From Xiphias gladius (Eukaryota; Chordata; Actinopteri; Istiophoriformes; Xiphiidae), in NCBI RefSeq assembly GCF_016859285.1, contig NC_053417.1, forward strand, positions 24,989,206 through 25,053,205: 64,000 bases of DNA, written 5' to 3'. Below the pieces are notes generated by a model. It saw only the letters and a list, made by a program, of their open reading frames with translations. It was not told where the DNA came from and did not search any database. The translations under genes and the position numbers were made by a program. How positions within the stretch are numbered: position 1 is the stretch's first letter; each line of letters opens with the position of its first letter. Below are positions 36,365-48,829 of this stretch, piece by piece.

Positions 36365-39300
36365 TGTCTGTCTGTCTGTCTGTCTGTTTTTTTGTTAGTT
36401 AAGCTTTGTCACAACTTCACTTTCCCCTCTCCAAGGTGCTGGACAGGATGTCGGCCGCAGTTGCATCCTCGTCTCCATTGGAGGCAAAAACATCATGCTA
36501 GACTGTGGGATGCACATGGGATACAATGACGATGTAAGTAAAGTAGCTTATTTTACAAAAGGAAAGATAACGACTGAATAGGATAAACAGTGTGTCAAGA
36601 TTTTTTTCCCCACTGGTTTGGTTTTCCTTCAGGCTGTCATAAACAACCTACGTGCTGTGCACTCACCGAGCACTGCATTGGGAACACCATACTAATACCG
36701 GGTAGTTCCTCCCTTTGCTCTGACAACAGCCTCCATCCACTCTTTGTGGCGTTGATTCCCCAACGTGTTGGAAACATTCCCGTGATATTCTGGCGCACGT
36801 TGACATGAATGCATCACATCGCTTCTGCAGATTTGTCAGTTGCAATTTCTCGCTGCCAGTCTCCTGTTGTACCACTTCCCAAAGGTGTTCTGTTGGACAA
36901 AATCCCAGGAGATCGACAGCTTCAGAAATTCTCAAACCAGCCCGTCTGGCACCAACAACCGTACCACGGTCCAAGTCACCGGGATCGCATTTTTCCTCCA
37001 TTCTAATGTTTGATGTGAACATTAACTGAAGCTCCCGACCTGTATGTGCATGATTTAATGCATTGCACTGCTGCCACATGATTGGCTGCTTGGATAATTG
37101 CGTGAATAAACAGGTGTACAGGTGTACCTAATAACTTGCATGGTGGCTGTATAACGCACTTTTCCAAATATTCACAAAAAAGAAGAAAATAAAAACAAAA
37201 AACACAAATTCAATCCAAGAATATAAAATGAAACAGAATATAAAAAACAAGCTCTATGCAAAAAAACTGAAGCATGACACAGAGTAAAAATCAATCAATT
37301 AGTCAGTCGACAGAAGAAATCTGCAACTATTTTGATAATTATTGAATCGCAGGTCAGTTTTTTAGGCCCAAAAATCAAAACATTCTCCAGTTGTAGCTTT
37401 TTTTTCTTTTAATGTGAGGATGTGCTGCTTCATGTTATTGTAAATTGAATATCTTTGGGTTCATCTTGGACTCTGGGAGAATTGTTATTGGTGAAAATAA
37501 TAATGACTTGCAGCCCTACTTGAAATCAGTATCTAATTTCAAAGTCTAATTTCTCCTCCCTACTCTTTAACTGCATCTCCAGTGACTTCAGTCCCTGCGA
37601 CAGTCTTGTTTAAAAAAAAAAAAAGGGGGGGGGGTATTTTTATTGTGCAACATGTAAGACCGTTTTGTGAGCCTCGCATGTTTTGGACCTTGTGTAGCAG
37701 ATAATTTACAGTATGATCCCATTTGAATGCAAGTCTACATTGTCATTCCAGAGACGTTTCCCAGACTTTTCTTACATAACCCAGAATGGACGTCTGACAG
37801 ATTTTTTGGACTGTGTGATCATCAGGTTTGTTGTCTGAATAGCTACAGCGTAATGTGCCATTTCTGTTTCACTCATATCTGTAAAATAAATAAAACAGTC
37901 CTGTGTATTTACATGGCTCCACCCGTTCCTTCCTCAGCCATTTCCACTTGGACCACTGTGGCGCTCTGCCCTACATGAGTGAGATGGTGGGCTACGATGG
38001 ACCCATCTACATGACCCATCCCACCAAGGCTATCTGTCCCATTTTACTGGAAGACTTCCGGAAGATCACGGTTGACAAAAAGGGAGAAACCAACTTCTTC
38101 ACCTCGCAGATGATCAAGGACTGCATGAAGAAAGTGATACCTTTGAACCTCCACCAAACTGTCCAGGTGCAGTGCTGATATCATTTTTGATGTGCCCAGA
38201 TATCTGCCTCTTAATCATTGCTGCACCAGCTGCTCGTCTCTTTTGATGGCAAATCAAGCTGTTTCTGTTGCGCTGCCGGCAGGTGGATGATGAGCTGGAG
38301 ATCAAGGCGTACTATGCAGGCCATGTCCTGGGAGCTGCCATGGTGCACATCAAAGTGGGATCAGAGTCTGTGGTCTATACTGTGAGTTTAAACAAGTCGG
38401 CACTGTGTTGGTGTCAGTGAATTTGACAACTACAATCTCAGAATAATGTCTTTTCATTTTGTAGGGAGACTATAACATGACGCCTGACAGGCATTTAGGG
38501 TAAGTGGCATGTACTGTATTTCACGATGATCTGCTGTGGTTTGTGCCTGTGACATACTACACAGTCTTTTCATCTTTGCGTTATATATTTGCAGTGCTGC
38601 ATGGATCGATAAGTGCCGTCCAGATATCCTCATCTCAGAGTCTACGTATGCCACCACCATCCGTGACTCAAAGAGATGCCGAGAGAGGGACTTCTTGAAG
38701 AAAGTGCATGAGTCCATAGAAAGAGGAGGAAAGGTAAAACTTAGTTGAATACTGTATTTTGTGGTAGAGTTTTTTTTTTTTCCTTCCCTTCTTTATATAA
38801 TGTCATGGAGATACAATTAAGATTTTACTAATTAGAGATTTTTATTTTCTCATCATCTTTTCAGGTTCTCATTCCTGTTTTTGCCCTTGGAAGAGCACAA
38901 GAACTCTGCATCCTGTTGGAAACATTTTGGTAGGGTTGTTCTTCGATTTTAAATTAAATCCCAGAAACAAACTTCAAAGAAGCTCCTTATATTTTCTTTC
39001 ATATCCACTATTGGTTTGTGAGTGTGAACGAACCTGTGCCAAAGCTAGAAATAAGAGACAGTGGTCCTTTTTAATCGGGAGTAACTGTACATTATTACAA
39101 TACACAGACTTCATAAGCTTGATAGAATGGGAACTTTTTCATCGGACAGACACTGATTACCTCCTCTCACCACACAGGGAGAGAATGAACCTAAAGGCCC
39201 CAATCTACTTCTCCACCGGGCTGACGGAGAAAGCTAATCATTACTACAAGCTTTTCATAACGTGGACCAACCAGAAGATTCGAAAAACCTTTGTACAGAG

Positions 39301-42300
39301 AAACATGTTTGAGTTTAAGCACATCAAGGCTTTCGATCGCTCCTACGCTGATAATCCCGGACCTATGGTAAGTTTAATTTTTCCTCCAAAGTGTGCAAGA
39401 AATGAAAAAATTTCTGATTTAAAAATTCAAAGAGCAGTGAACTACAAAAGTATGTACACTCTCAGGTGGTGTTTGCCACACCGGGTATGCTCCACGCCGG
39501 TCAGTCTTTGCAAATCTTCAAGAAATGGGCCGGGAATGAGAAGAACATGGTGAGTCTCATAATGAAATGTGAGGTGTTTTTTAAAAATAACGATACTTGA
39601 TATACAACTAATTCTACTTTTCTTAGGTAATCATGCCTGGGTATTGTGTACAAGGAACAATCGGTCATAAGATCTTAAATGGGCAGAGGAAACTGGAGAT
39701 GGAAGGGAGAGCGACGGTAAGATTTTTTTTACAGTTTGTAATTTCCGCTGCCTCTGCGTGAGTCATGGGATCACGATGTATTTTATGGCTCGCGTTATTT
39801 CTTTGAGCCTCGGCAAATAAAGTCACACACTTTCTACTTGGAACTCATGACCTAAATCATTTCTCTCATCTTCCCTCTGACTTCCATTTTGTTTAATGCT
39901 GAGAAACTAAAAAGGAACAGTTTGACATTTTGGTAAATACACTTTTTAACTTTTGTGGTAGGAGTTACATGAGGGGGTTTGCCACTCTTATGACCGGCCT
40001 TTTAAATAGGTTGATAACCCATGATGGTCTCCTGTGCCGTGTTGTGTTAAGTTACTGCTGATGAAAACCGAACCTTTCCTGCTCGGGCTGCTTCATATTA
40101 AAAGCTTTCCACTGGTGAGCCGACGGTGTGCGTTTATTGTCAAGAAGTTAAGTTATAGGAAATGCAATGTGCTTGTCACCAAGTTAGTAGAGCTTCCCTA
40201 GCGATGCTATTCTTCTTCTTCTTAAAAAAAAAAAAGGTCTAATCAAAGAGATATGGACATATTCTGTGCTAATTGGTCAGTGGTGAATAGTACAACGGGA
40301 ATCGGCCGCACTGAGCTGAAAAGGGGCTGCATGCGACAGGCTCTTGCTGTGGTTTGTGACCAAAACACGTCCCGCACGTCATCAAGGTGAACAACTTTAC
40401 GTTGCTGCGTAGTGCAGAGGAAAAACACTGCGCAAGCATCAACTGCTCACGTCATTGTTTGGCGCAACTACCCCCCACACTGCCTGAAGCCTGTTGGCTT
40501 AGGCTAGGTATTAACAGTGAAAGTAGGGGGAAACAGCTCAACTGGCTCTCTCCGAAGGCAACAGAATCTACCTAAAGGCACCCCTAAAGCTCACTAATTA
40601 ACAGAGTTGTGTGCTGGATTATTTATTGGCCGGACACGGTGATTTCAGTGTCACCCTAAATTGCCAGAAATAGTCCATAACCCCCCCATAAAATCACAAA
40701 TTATTGTTTTTACAGATTGGCTTTTGTACAGATTAAACAAACATGTTCTAAAATGTTAATTACAGAGTTTTAGATGTGCTGGTAGACTTTATTTTTTATT
40801 TTATTTTTTTATTTTGGACAGAGCCAGGCTAGCTGCCCCCCCAGTTTCCAGTCTTTATGCTAAGCTAAGCTAACTGTCTCCTGTGGCATCAGTTTTCTCA
40901 TCTAGAGCCAAGAAGAGTATTTTAAAAAATATATAAAAATATCCCTTTGAAGATAAGCAAGAAAAAAAAAACAACATGAAATTGTCAATGGGATCCCTGT
41001 GAAAAACAACACTGCCTTTTATTCTTTCTGTGATTGTTACAGTTGGATGTGAAGCTACAGGTGGAGTACATGTCCTTCAGTGCCCATGCAGATGCTAAAG
41101 GCATCATGCAGCTCATTCGTATGGCAGAGCCTCGCAACATGCTGCTGGTGCACGGGGAGGCCGCGAAAATGGAGTTCCTCAAGGGCAAGATTGAACAGGA
41201 GTTCAGTAAGTGTAACTCCATCCGTCTTCAAACTAGATCCGTGCTCTACATGTCAATAACGTTCATTAAAAGTAAATTGGTAATATATGTATGCTCACAG
41301 TAGATAGAGAGGGAGTTTTCCGTCCTTGTTAATGCTTCTGCTGTTAAATGGCAGGCATAGACTGTTACATGCCAGCCAATGGAGAGACAGCAACTGTGAC
41401 AACAAACCCCAGCGTGCCTGTGGATATCTCACTCAACCTGCTCAAGAGGGAGATGGCTCTCGGAGGTATGTTTCTATGATCCTTCAGAAACCTTAGGAAT
41501 TTACAGCCAAATGAGTCACAAACTGGCACTGGTCTGTGGTAACACTGGTTTAGCTAAAGTGTGCCCACAGAGTTTCATTTCCAGAATTCTGGAGCTGACT
41601 TTTTGATCTTCGTTGATTTGAATGAAGTTTCTTGTTCTTGCTTTACACGGCTGGTAATCCTGCACCGGGCCACTTAAATATCATGACCCAGGTCGGTTGT
41701 CATAATGACAAATGTCATTTAAGTAAGGTCGTAGGTCTCTAAAAATCAGAGAAGACAAGTAGTCACGTTTATCAGAAGAGCACGACAGTGGTTTTCTATA
41801 TTTACTCCAGACCTTTTGTCCAGTTTCCAAGCCTCTCTGGTCTGTCTGTTTTATTCCTGGTCTTTTTGGGCTTGTGAGTGATTCCTGTGGCGATGGGATG
41901 AGATGTGAATGCAGGCATGGTTTGGTACGCTCAGGTTAATAGCAACAACAACAGGTTACCTCTCCTTTCACGTGCTATGCCCATGAAAAATACATTGACT
42001 ATATTCCCTTTACCACTGTTTCTACTTTTAAAAGCTAAATTTAAATCATATTAGATACATGACAGTGAAGTAAGTATAAGGTTAAAATATCATGGCTACA
42101 TTAGCAGGTTATAGTGTTGATTGTTTCACTACAAGCCCAAAGCTAACATTTAACAGTGACAATGGGAAAATTATGCACCAAATATAGCTAAAAGCTGCAT
42201 CTGGTGCCGCTGGACAAAGGCCAACAGAGATTCACAGACTGACACAGTAAAAAAATTAACAGTAGTAGACATTTGTGGATCACTTAAAAAAATTAAACCT

Positions 42301-45300
42301 TGAAAACAAACACATTAGAACATAACTTTTACATTGAGAATTAAATATATATATATATATACTTTATCTCCAAACTAGGGGGGTTTACTATCAGTAATCT
42401 AAACATGATTAAAGCAAACAATTTATCATTATAATAATTTTCCAAACAGACACGTAGTATTAGATGCCATGCATTTTAAAGAAGAGCGAGAAAAAAGCTT
42501 TTGATTCAGGTTCACTCTTGTTTTGTGGGAGGACAGCTCTCTCTCTGATACATACTGAGTGTCCACTTTATTAGGTACACCTGTACAGTCTTTGTTATGA
42601 AATGGCATTTGTGTTTGTCGTTCGAAACACACAATTTTGCGTCACGTTGCTTTGTGTATGCCACTGTGTCAGGTACACCTGTAAAGCCTAATGCATTATA
42701 ATACAACAGCACAGCCATAAACCCTACCTTGCACAGAGTTAATGATGATCAGTTTTGATTGACACTGTCAGAGAGGTATTAACCTAATTGTATGTTTATT
42801 GTTGAGGTTGTAGCTTGTAGCGGTGTCGTACTGCACCGCATTATATTGAGAGGTGTTTCTACCGTTTTGCTCACCCCGTTTACAAACACGAGGGAGGACG
42901 AATATTAGAAACACATTTGAAGATAATGCAGTTCAGCTCAAGACCACCACTAACTATAACCCTAGTAATAAACATGTAATTGAATGAACACCTCTCTGAA
43001 ACCTGTTCATTTGAAACTTCGTAAAGGTGGAATTTATGGCAGTTGTTGTACTGAATTGTGATAGATTGTACTGGTGTACCTGATAGATTGGTCGCTGAGT
43101 ATAGAAAACTGTACAGAGAGTTGATAATTGTTGAATTGTTAGTGATGAAAAGTTGCTTTGCTTTCTTTGGAAGGACGAAAATCTTTCAGTGCTATGAGAT
43201 GCACACCACATACAGTAGTTGTAGCAAGACTTTATATTGCAGTTTACTGTTTTGTCCAGTTTTAACAATCTGCATGTGTATGTATTATGTATGATGTGTA
43301 ATTATTCGCTTGTTTATTTATATACTTATGTGATACTCCATTCTTGTGTTGAAGGGCCTCTGCCTGATCCCAAAAAACCTCGCACCATGCATGGAACCCT
43401 GATCATGAAAGAAAACGTGAGTTCTCTGTTATCGCAAACTTCTAGACTAGATTTCAGTCCAGTAAGTCCGTTGCTCCTTCTTGATATTTCAAATACTTTT
43501 GTGACCCTCTTTAAAAGATGACCTGCCAGCTAGTGGGATTTCCTTGAGTTATCGTGGCTGACACATCCTGATTTACACTCTTGTTGTCTTTCCCCGGGCA
43601 CAGAGTCTGAAGCTGGTGTCGTCGGAGCAGGCCCTGAAGGAGCTGGGCCTCAACGAACATCAGTTACGCTTCACCTGCCGCGTGCAGCTCCAGGACCCGC
43701 ACACCGACCCCGAGACACTCCACAGGATCTACACACACCTCAAAAGGTGAGAATATCACCGCAGGAAGAGGAAGGGTCACTGGGTCTCTTGCATCTAACA
43801 ACCCATTAGCGTTTTTTTGCAATTCAACCACACCATCCACTTTATCTACCCTCCTCCTGTAAACCCCATCAGAATTTTAAGTTTGCAACTCTATTCAGGA
43901 AAATAGCAATTTTCTTGCAGGACTGGTATTTTTTTTCCCCTTTAATTTCTTTAAGTATATTTGCGATATGCTTTAATATATAAAGTTTGCATAATTTCTG
44001 TTGCCTGAGAATTGTGATTTTTACAGCCTTTTTCTCCTTTATTGTTAGATGGTTGTGATGTGAGAGTTTTTTAACTTTTGTACCAGATTTCTGAAAAACG
44101 TTCCATATCTGCTGCAATTAGTGACATGCTTTTGCATTTCTATGCTTCAGCGTGTTAAAAGGTTACACCGTCCAGCACCTCCCTGACGGCACCGTCATGG
44201 TGGAGTCTATCGTCATCAAAGTCTCCTCCTCCGCTGAGGACACCAACACCAAGGTCCTGCTGCTTTCCTGGAGTTATCAGGTAAAATATTTGCATTGTCT
44301 GTGCTTCACTGAGATAATTTTACTGTAGCTTCTAAATGGTCGTTTAAAATGCCATGAAAGCTGCTAACAGTCCAGTTTAGTTAAGATCTTTATTGTCCCA
44401 CAAGGGGAAATTATTTTTGCTTCATGGCAGCATAAAACAATAAACACAATAAAAACACAAAGACAATAAAAATAATGATACTATACATGCAATATAGGAT
44501 ATAATAAAAGGTTCAAATGATAAAAGCAAGGAAAAATTGCAGCAGTAAGTGTGTTTCCATCCACCAAATTTTAAGCAAACTATCTCAAAAAAGTTTTTAC
44601 GCTTGGCTTAATTGGAAAAGTTGATTTTTATCGATATAAAAACAAAATGTGTGGAAACAGATTTAGATGATTAAAATCATCGGGAGACTTCAACTTTCCT
44701 CAAATTAAAACATGAGATGAACATGAATATCACATTTCCGTTGCGTTTTTCTACATGGTTTTTCATCGTTTGACTGGACCTCTTTTATTTACGTCATCTT
44801 GTTGTGCCCTGTTCTTCTGCAGTGGTTTAAGGGCACCTGACTGGAGAATTAGCGCCAGCAACGTTTTTCCCGATAAGACCAGCTCCTAATATTTGCATAA
44901 AAGTTGGGGAAGGAGACTCATATTAATTTGCATTTTCTTTAGATGATTTTATGGAAATTTGGTTAAGATTTGTGCCAAATTTTGGATGGAAACCTGACTA
45001 ATAAGAATGAGGATAAGCTAAAGTGCTGAGCTGTGCAGGGAAACAAGAGGCAGCTTATTTAGAATTAAGAGCACTTATTGCTCATGGGATGAAACTTGAT
45101 GAAAACTTGAACTTATTGCTCCTAATTTTCAGAAACCTCTGCCCAGACGGTAGGATGACAGATTCCTTAAAAGGAGGATGGTCCAGATTAGCTATGATGA
45201 CAGATTTAGCCTTCTGTGTGATTTGCCCGCGCACACTGCGATGATGTTGAAAGCCGTCGCTGGGCTGTGGTCACTCCTCCGCGAAAAACACGAAATCTTT

Positions 45301-48300
45301 TACTTTATGTGTCCTACAGGGAGGGGGGAATTGATTTTCTGCAGTGTCACCCAATTGTTTCTACTATAATTTGAAATGAATAAATAGATAAATAAGATAT
45401 GAAGTTGTATATTGCCTGGTGTAATTAAGTTTAAAAATAAAGACTATAAAGCAGGTGACATACAGCCAAGGGAACTTGATTATGTTCAAAATAAAAGTTT
45501 TGGTCCACTCTCACTGAGGACCCTTGAGAAGAAGAATGATCAAAGTTTGATTTATCACTGCTGAAACTGTTTGGTTTTGACACAGTTAACACTGTTTTGC
45601 AGTTGTGTTTTCTGAGTCACAGCATAAGGTTATGAGGACATCTGTTTCTGTAGAAACAGCATGTGTTCCTCTCGGTCAGTCACAAAAATAACTCAGTTTT
45701 TGTCAAAACAGTGTCTTTTTATAAGCTCATTTCATGTTTCTGCCTGAAAGCCATCTCTTGGCAACTCCTAAAGGGTTTGGACACCTCTGGAGTTTTCCTG
45801 AAGTTCAGCTCAGAGAGAAGTCATTTCCAAAGTTAAGAAAAACTTCTTTTTTTTTTTTTTTTTTTTTAAACAATTAAATAAATAAACAAATGTAAACAAT
45901 TATTTGTCTGCACATTTAAAAAAAAAAATAGTTTTTATTAAAGATGTACAAAGACAACGTGTACAAAGACATTCACATGTAAACAAACAAAATATCATAA
46001 AAACACTTTTCCTACATGTAATCAGATATACAAGAATTTAAAGTAAAGAAAAATATTGTGCGGCTTGATCTCTCCTCTCCTAAAAACCCAAGGCAATATA
46101 AACAGAATAATATAATAATAAATTATAAAGGGTAAGAAAGAAGAAGACAGAAAAAGGAAAAAAGTCAACTTGTCTGTTCCACTTGATAAAACGCTTTTAA
46201 CTCTATTCGTAAAACTGGGGCCAAAAATGCATCACTGAGAATTTTATGCCTGACTTCCTACTGTGAGACACTTGGTTAAATTTCAGTCCTGACCAGCTTC
46301 TCGAGCTTCTTGCCTTTAGTACAAGCCACTGGCCAGAAGTCACTGAGTTCCTTGGGGGATATTTTTCTTTTCTACTGGTGCAATTATCGACTGCTTCCAT
46401 ATCCTAGGTACCCTGTGCTGCTCCAAGGACAAGTTAAACGACATGATAGAAAATACCACACAGCTGATCTGCACACGAACTCAACAATTTTCCAGTAAAG
46501 TTGTCCGGCCCAGAGATTTTTCCCATTTTGCACTTACTGATTAGACTTTGAAGACGGTCATGTCTACACTGGGAGGTTGGCAAACTTTATTTAAAGCTAC
46601 CTAAAATGATCATCTGGAATCTAATGCATGCAACAAAACTAACAGAAGAGTTGCCAAGTTTAATCTGATTGATCTTGACACGTGAAATCACAATCATCTC
46701 CAATTTATAGCCAAACTGAGGATTTATCCTGGGAATATTTGATTATTCACGTTCTTGTTTATACAACTACACCTCTAAATAAAACAGGCCGCAGAGAAGG
46801 AGGGATGCGTCTTGGTCACAATGAGTGCAAGGAGGAAGACTGTTGTACAAAAGCACAACAGTATTTCCTGTTCTCAATCCTTTTAGCCACAGCACACAAG
46901 TGTGTATATACATATATACACTATATATATATATATACACTATATAGATAGATATATAGAGATATTAGAGATATTAGAGATATTAGAGATATAGGGATAG
47001 ATAGATGGATAGATAGATGGATATATCGATATATATATCTATACATATCTATACATATATCTATATATATAGATATATATAGATATAGATATATATAGAT
47101 ATATATAGATATAGATATATATATATATATATAGATCGGTTAGAAGTGAAAACCTATGTGTAGGTGGACAGTGCGAGAGAAGGGGCTATGAAAGTGAGAT
47201 TAAAATGAAAGCAGAAGGTGGGGAAACCTGCCGCTGTGTAATGGAAGGAGAGTGGTGTCTGTGGCCTCGTGTGTTCCGTGCAAGAGATAAAGGGCAAGAA
47301 ATAAAAATATACGATGTGTACTTCTGATTCTTTGTCTTATCAGTTCTATCTTATCTTCCCTCAGAAGTAGTAGGCGCTTTCTGCACAGAATCGGGGATAT
47401 TATCAATTGTTTGTTTGTTTTTGGTGATATAATCAGATACTAGATAAGACCTTAAATAGTCACTTGTGGTAACTGTTTTAAAATTCGATTTTTTTCTCTG
47501 TAAGCGTCAGTGTAGATCAGACACCTTCTGAGGTGTAATTCTTTGAAAAAAATATTTAATTTAATACATTATCTTTCATTTATGGTCGTAAAAACAGACG
47601 GGTACAGGTTTTACAAGATGTATAGACCCTTTTCATGGCAGGAAGACCACAGGTTTAATACCATAATATGTGTATTAAAGTGCTTCTAAGAATGTGCTAA
47701 AAGACAGGTGTGAAAAATACTGTAAACATTAGAAGAAAAAATATAAAGGCTATAATGCAAGACTTTAAAAAAAAATGTGTAAAAAGTAAAATGTACACGC
47801 AGTGTGTTACAAATGTAAATGAATAATTTTAAGCCTTTTTTTGTAGCAGAAATGCCAAACATTCCTTGGTTCCAGCTTCTCAAATGCTGTAATCTACAGA
47901 TCAGTTGATAGTGAAAAAATTATTTGTGTCAGCTCTAATTCACTGTAATATGTAATATATCAGTGTTTCCCAGCATGGTTGTCAAGACCCCCCTCCAAGG
48001 GGTCGCTAGATACATGTTAGGCGTCACAGTATGATTTGTAGGATAAGAGAGTAAAAAAAATACAAAATTATACATTGATTCTTTTCTGACTTTTTATTAA
48101 TTTTGCTTTTTTTTTTCCTTGTGAAATCCCAGATAGTTTTACCTCACTGACATGTGTGACAGGGGGTCGTGTCAGTGTTTATGTTAACGTGTAAGGGTGA
48201 AAATATGCTGCTCTCTCTTTTCCTACAGTGCTTCTTTTTTGACTTTATGTTCTGGTTTTCTTTGTCAGGACGAAGACCTGGGGAGTTTCCTTTCAAACCT

Positions 48301-48334
48301 GCTGAAAAAAGGGCTTCCATCTGGACTGTGCTGA
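36088..48334 (+). CDS. ints11: INTS11, Integrator complex subunit 11 (CPSF3L), catalytic endonuclease
   Basis: Seventeen exons: 36088-36115, 36436-36533, 37752-37825, 37938-38166, 38283-38381, 38465-38499, 38595-38733, 38865-38929, 39178-39367, 39466-39549, 39627-39716, 41043-41205, 41355-41465, 43355-43416, 43604-43746, 44151-44280, 48269-48334. They give 1806 nt, 601 aa (human 600). This is a metallo-beta-lactamase/beta-CASP RNA endonuclease that cleaves nascent snRNAs and promoter-proximal transcripts within Integrator, pairing with INTS9. The zinc and catalytic residues are intact and fall at human numbers: HFHLDH 68-73, H157, D178, E203, H392, H414. The C-terminal region (about 450-601) is the INTS9-binding part and ends [14 protein letters not shown]. 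All phases close and no exon is damaged. The last intron (about 4 kb) and the intron at 39717-41042 hold most of the repeats. Confidence 0.98.
36333..36387. repeat. (TG)n-(TCTG)n microsatellite in ints11 intron 1
   Basis: About 15 TG units followed by about six TCTG units, ending some 50 bp before the exon 2 acceptor. Confidence 0.9.
36655..37147 (-). mobile_element. Internally deleted Tc1-like transposon, ints11 intron 2
   Basis: On the minus strand the right part reads TTATTAGGTACACCTGT, a familiar Tc1-like terminus, with a related inverted end near 36680 (ACCCGGTATTAGT-like). The single open frame 37079-36663 (138 codons) begins with the transposase DNA-binding region ([18 protein letters not shown]). 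It jumps directly to the C-terminal part ([10 protein letters not shown], then [11 protein letters not shown] and ISRECFQHV). The catalytic DDE core is missing, so the copy cannot transpose itself. It is in the opposite orientation to ints11. Confidence 0.75.
37288..37525. repeat. Family A repeat in ints11 intron 2
   Basis: CAATTAGTCAGTCGACAGAA near the left and GACTTGCAGCCCTAC at the right, with CATTCTCCAGTTGTAGC and TTTGGGTTCATCTTGG inside. Confidence 0.6.
39905..40930. repeat. Family B repeat, split or in two copies, ints11 intron 11
   Basis: GACATTTTGGTAAATACAC (near 39920), GGGGGAAACAGCTCAACTGG and CCCCTAAAGCTCACTAATTA (about 40530-40600), then the inverted half AGAGCCAGGCTAGC with TTATGCTAAGCTAAGCTAAC (about 40820-40870). 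The same blocks occur at 10733-11040. Confidence 0.55.
42555..43100. mobile_element. Fold-back/Tc1-type MITE copy in ints11 intron 13
   Basis: Left end CACTTTATTAGGTACACCTG; right end TACTGGTGTACCTGATAGAT. Inside, AGAGAGGTATTAACCTAATTG and GAACACCTCTCTGAAACCTG form the inverted arms seen at 21019-21483. Non-coding. Confidence 0.6.
44375..44475. repeat. Dispersed repeat with ATTGTCCCACAAGGGGAAA core
   Basis: Contains TCTTTATTGTCCCACAAGG followed by GGCAGCATAAAACAATAAAC. A second copy at 60250-60330 reads TACTGTCCCACAAGAGGAAA and GGCAGCATAAAAAAAAC. It is a common fish retroelement tail. Confidence 0.5.
44549..44996. mobile_element. MITE-like element with imperfect terminal inverted repeats, ints11 intron 16
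   Basis: Left end GTGTGTTTCCATCCACCAAA, right end AAATTTTGGATGGAAACCTG as its imperfect complement; 0.45 kb, non-coding. Confidence 0.55.
46915..47135. repeat. Complex (TA)/(GATA)/(TATAGA) satellite-like tract
   Basis: About 220 bp of interleaved TATA, GATAGATA, GATATTAGA and ATATAGATAT units in ints11 intron 16. Confidence 0.85.
47820..47940. repeat. Partial family A repeat in ints11 intron 16
   Basis: AGAAATGCCAAACATTCCTT followed by GGTTCCAGCTTCTCAAATG and a short remainder; both ends lost. Confidence 0.5.
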
Positions 48335-48355
48335 AATGCCTTTTTGTCCCAAAGC

Positions 48356-48361
48356 AATAAA
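48356..48361 (+). terminator. Polyadenylation signal of ints11
   Basis: AATAAA 22 nt after the stop codon; if used, ints11 has a very short 3' UTR. Confidence 0.55.
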
Positions 48362-48679
48362 CATTTGAAGGGGAACTCGCACTGGAAAGTATTCACGCAC
48401 TGCCATCCTTTTGGATCCTGAATTTCCGGAGGCTACAAACTCCTTCCCAGTGCAGAGAATTTCAAATTCTTACCAGCCAACATCAACAACTTCAAGGCTG
48501 TATTTGCTCCCTTTTCCTGTAGGGATATTGATCCCTAAATGTATTATATTTCTTCAAATGCACCCAGGATTCTTTCCTGATTGGTCCATTCTTTTACAGT
48601 AGACTCTTTCATAGACTCATTTATAGACTGAACTGCACAAGATAAAGAAAAATAAGATAGCCGTATTCTGATTCATGCC

Positions 48680-48685
48680 TTTATT
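48680..48685 (-). terminator. Polyadenylation signal of the GPCR gene
   Basis: TTTATT on the plus strand (AATAAA on the minus), 145 bp past the receptor stop codon. Confidence 0.5.
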
Positions 48686-48829
48686 TTGACATATAGAGGC
48701 AATTTGAATAAACACTTTTGTAGAAAAGTCTATTTTTTGCGCTATATTACAGTTACATATACAGTGACAAAGTAGCATGTACAGAGTCACATTTCCATCA
48801 GGCATTTACTGCCACCCCTCTCAGTTCAC

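Larger units (their letters stand above)
48335..48829. other. Tail-to-tail spacer between ints11 and the GPCR gene
   Basis: About 0.5 kb with the ints11 AATAAA at 48356-48361 and the opposite-strand signal at 48680-48685. Nothing else is recognised. Confidence 0.6.

Noticed and set aside
38927-39553. 208-codon plus-strand frame
   Set aside because: Reads intron sequence 5' of ints11 exon 9, then exon 9, then the next intron; the exon chain explains the conserved part.
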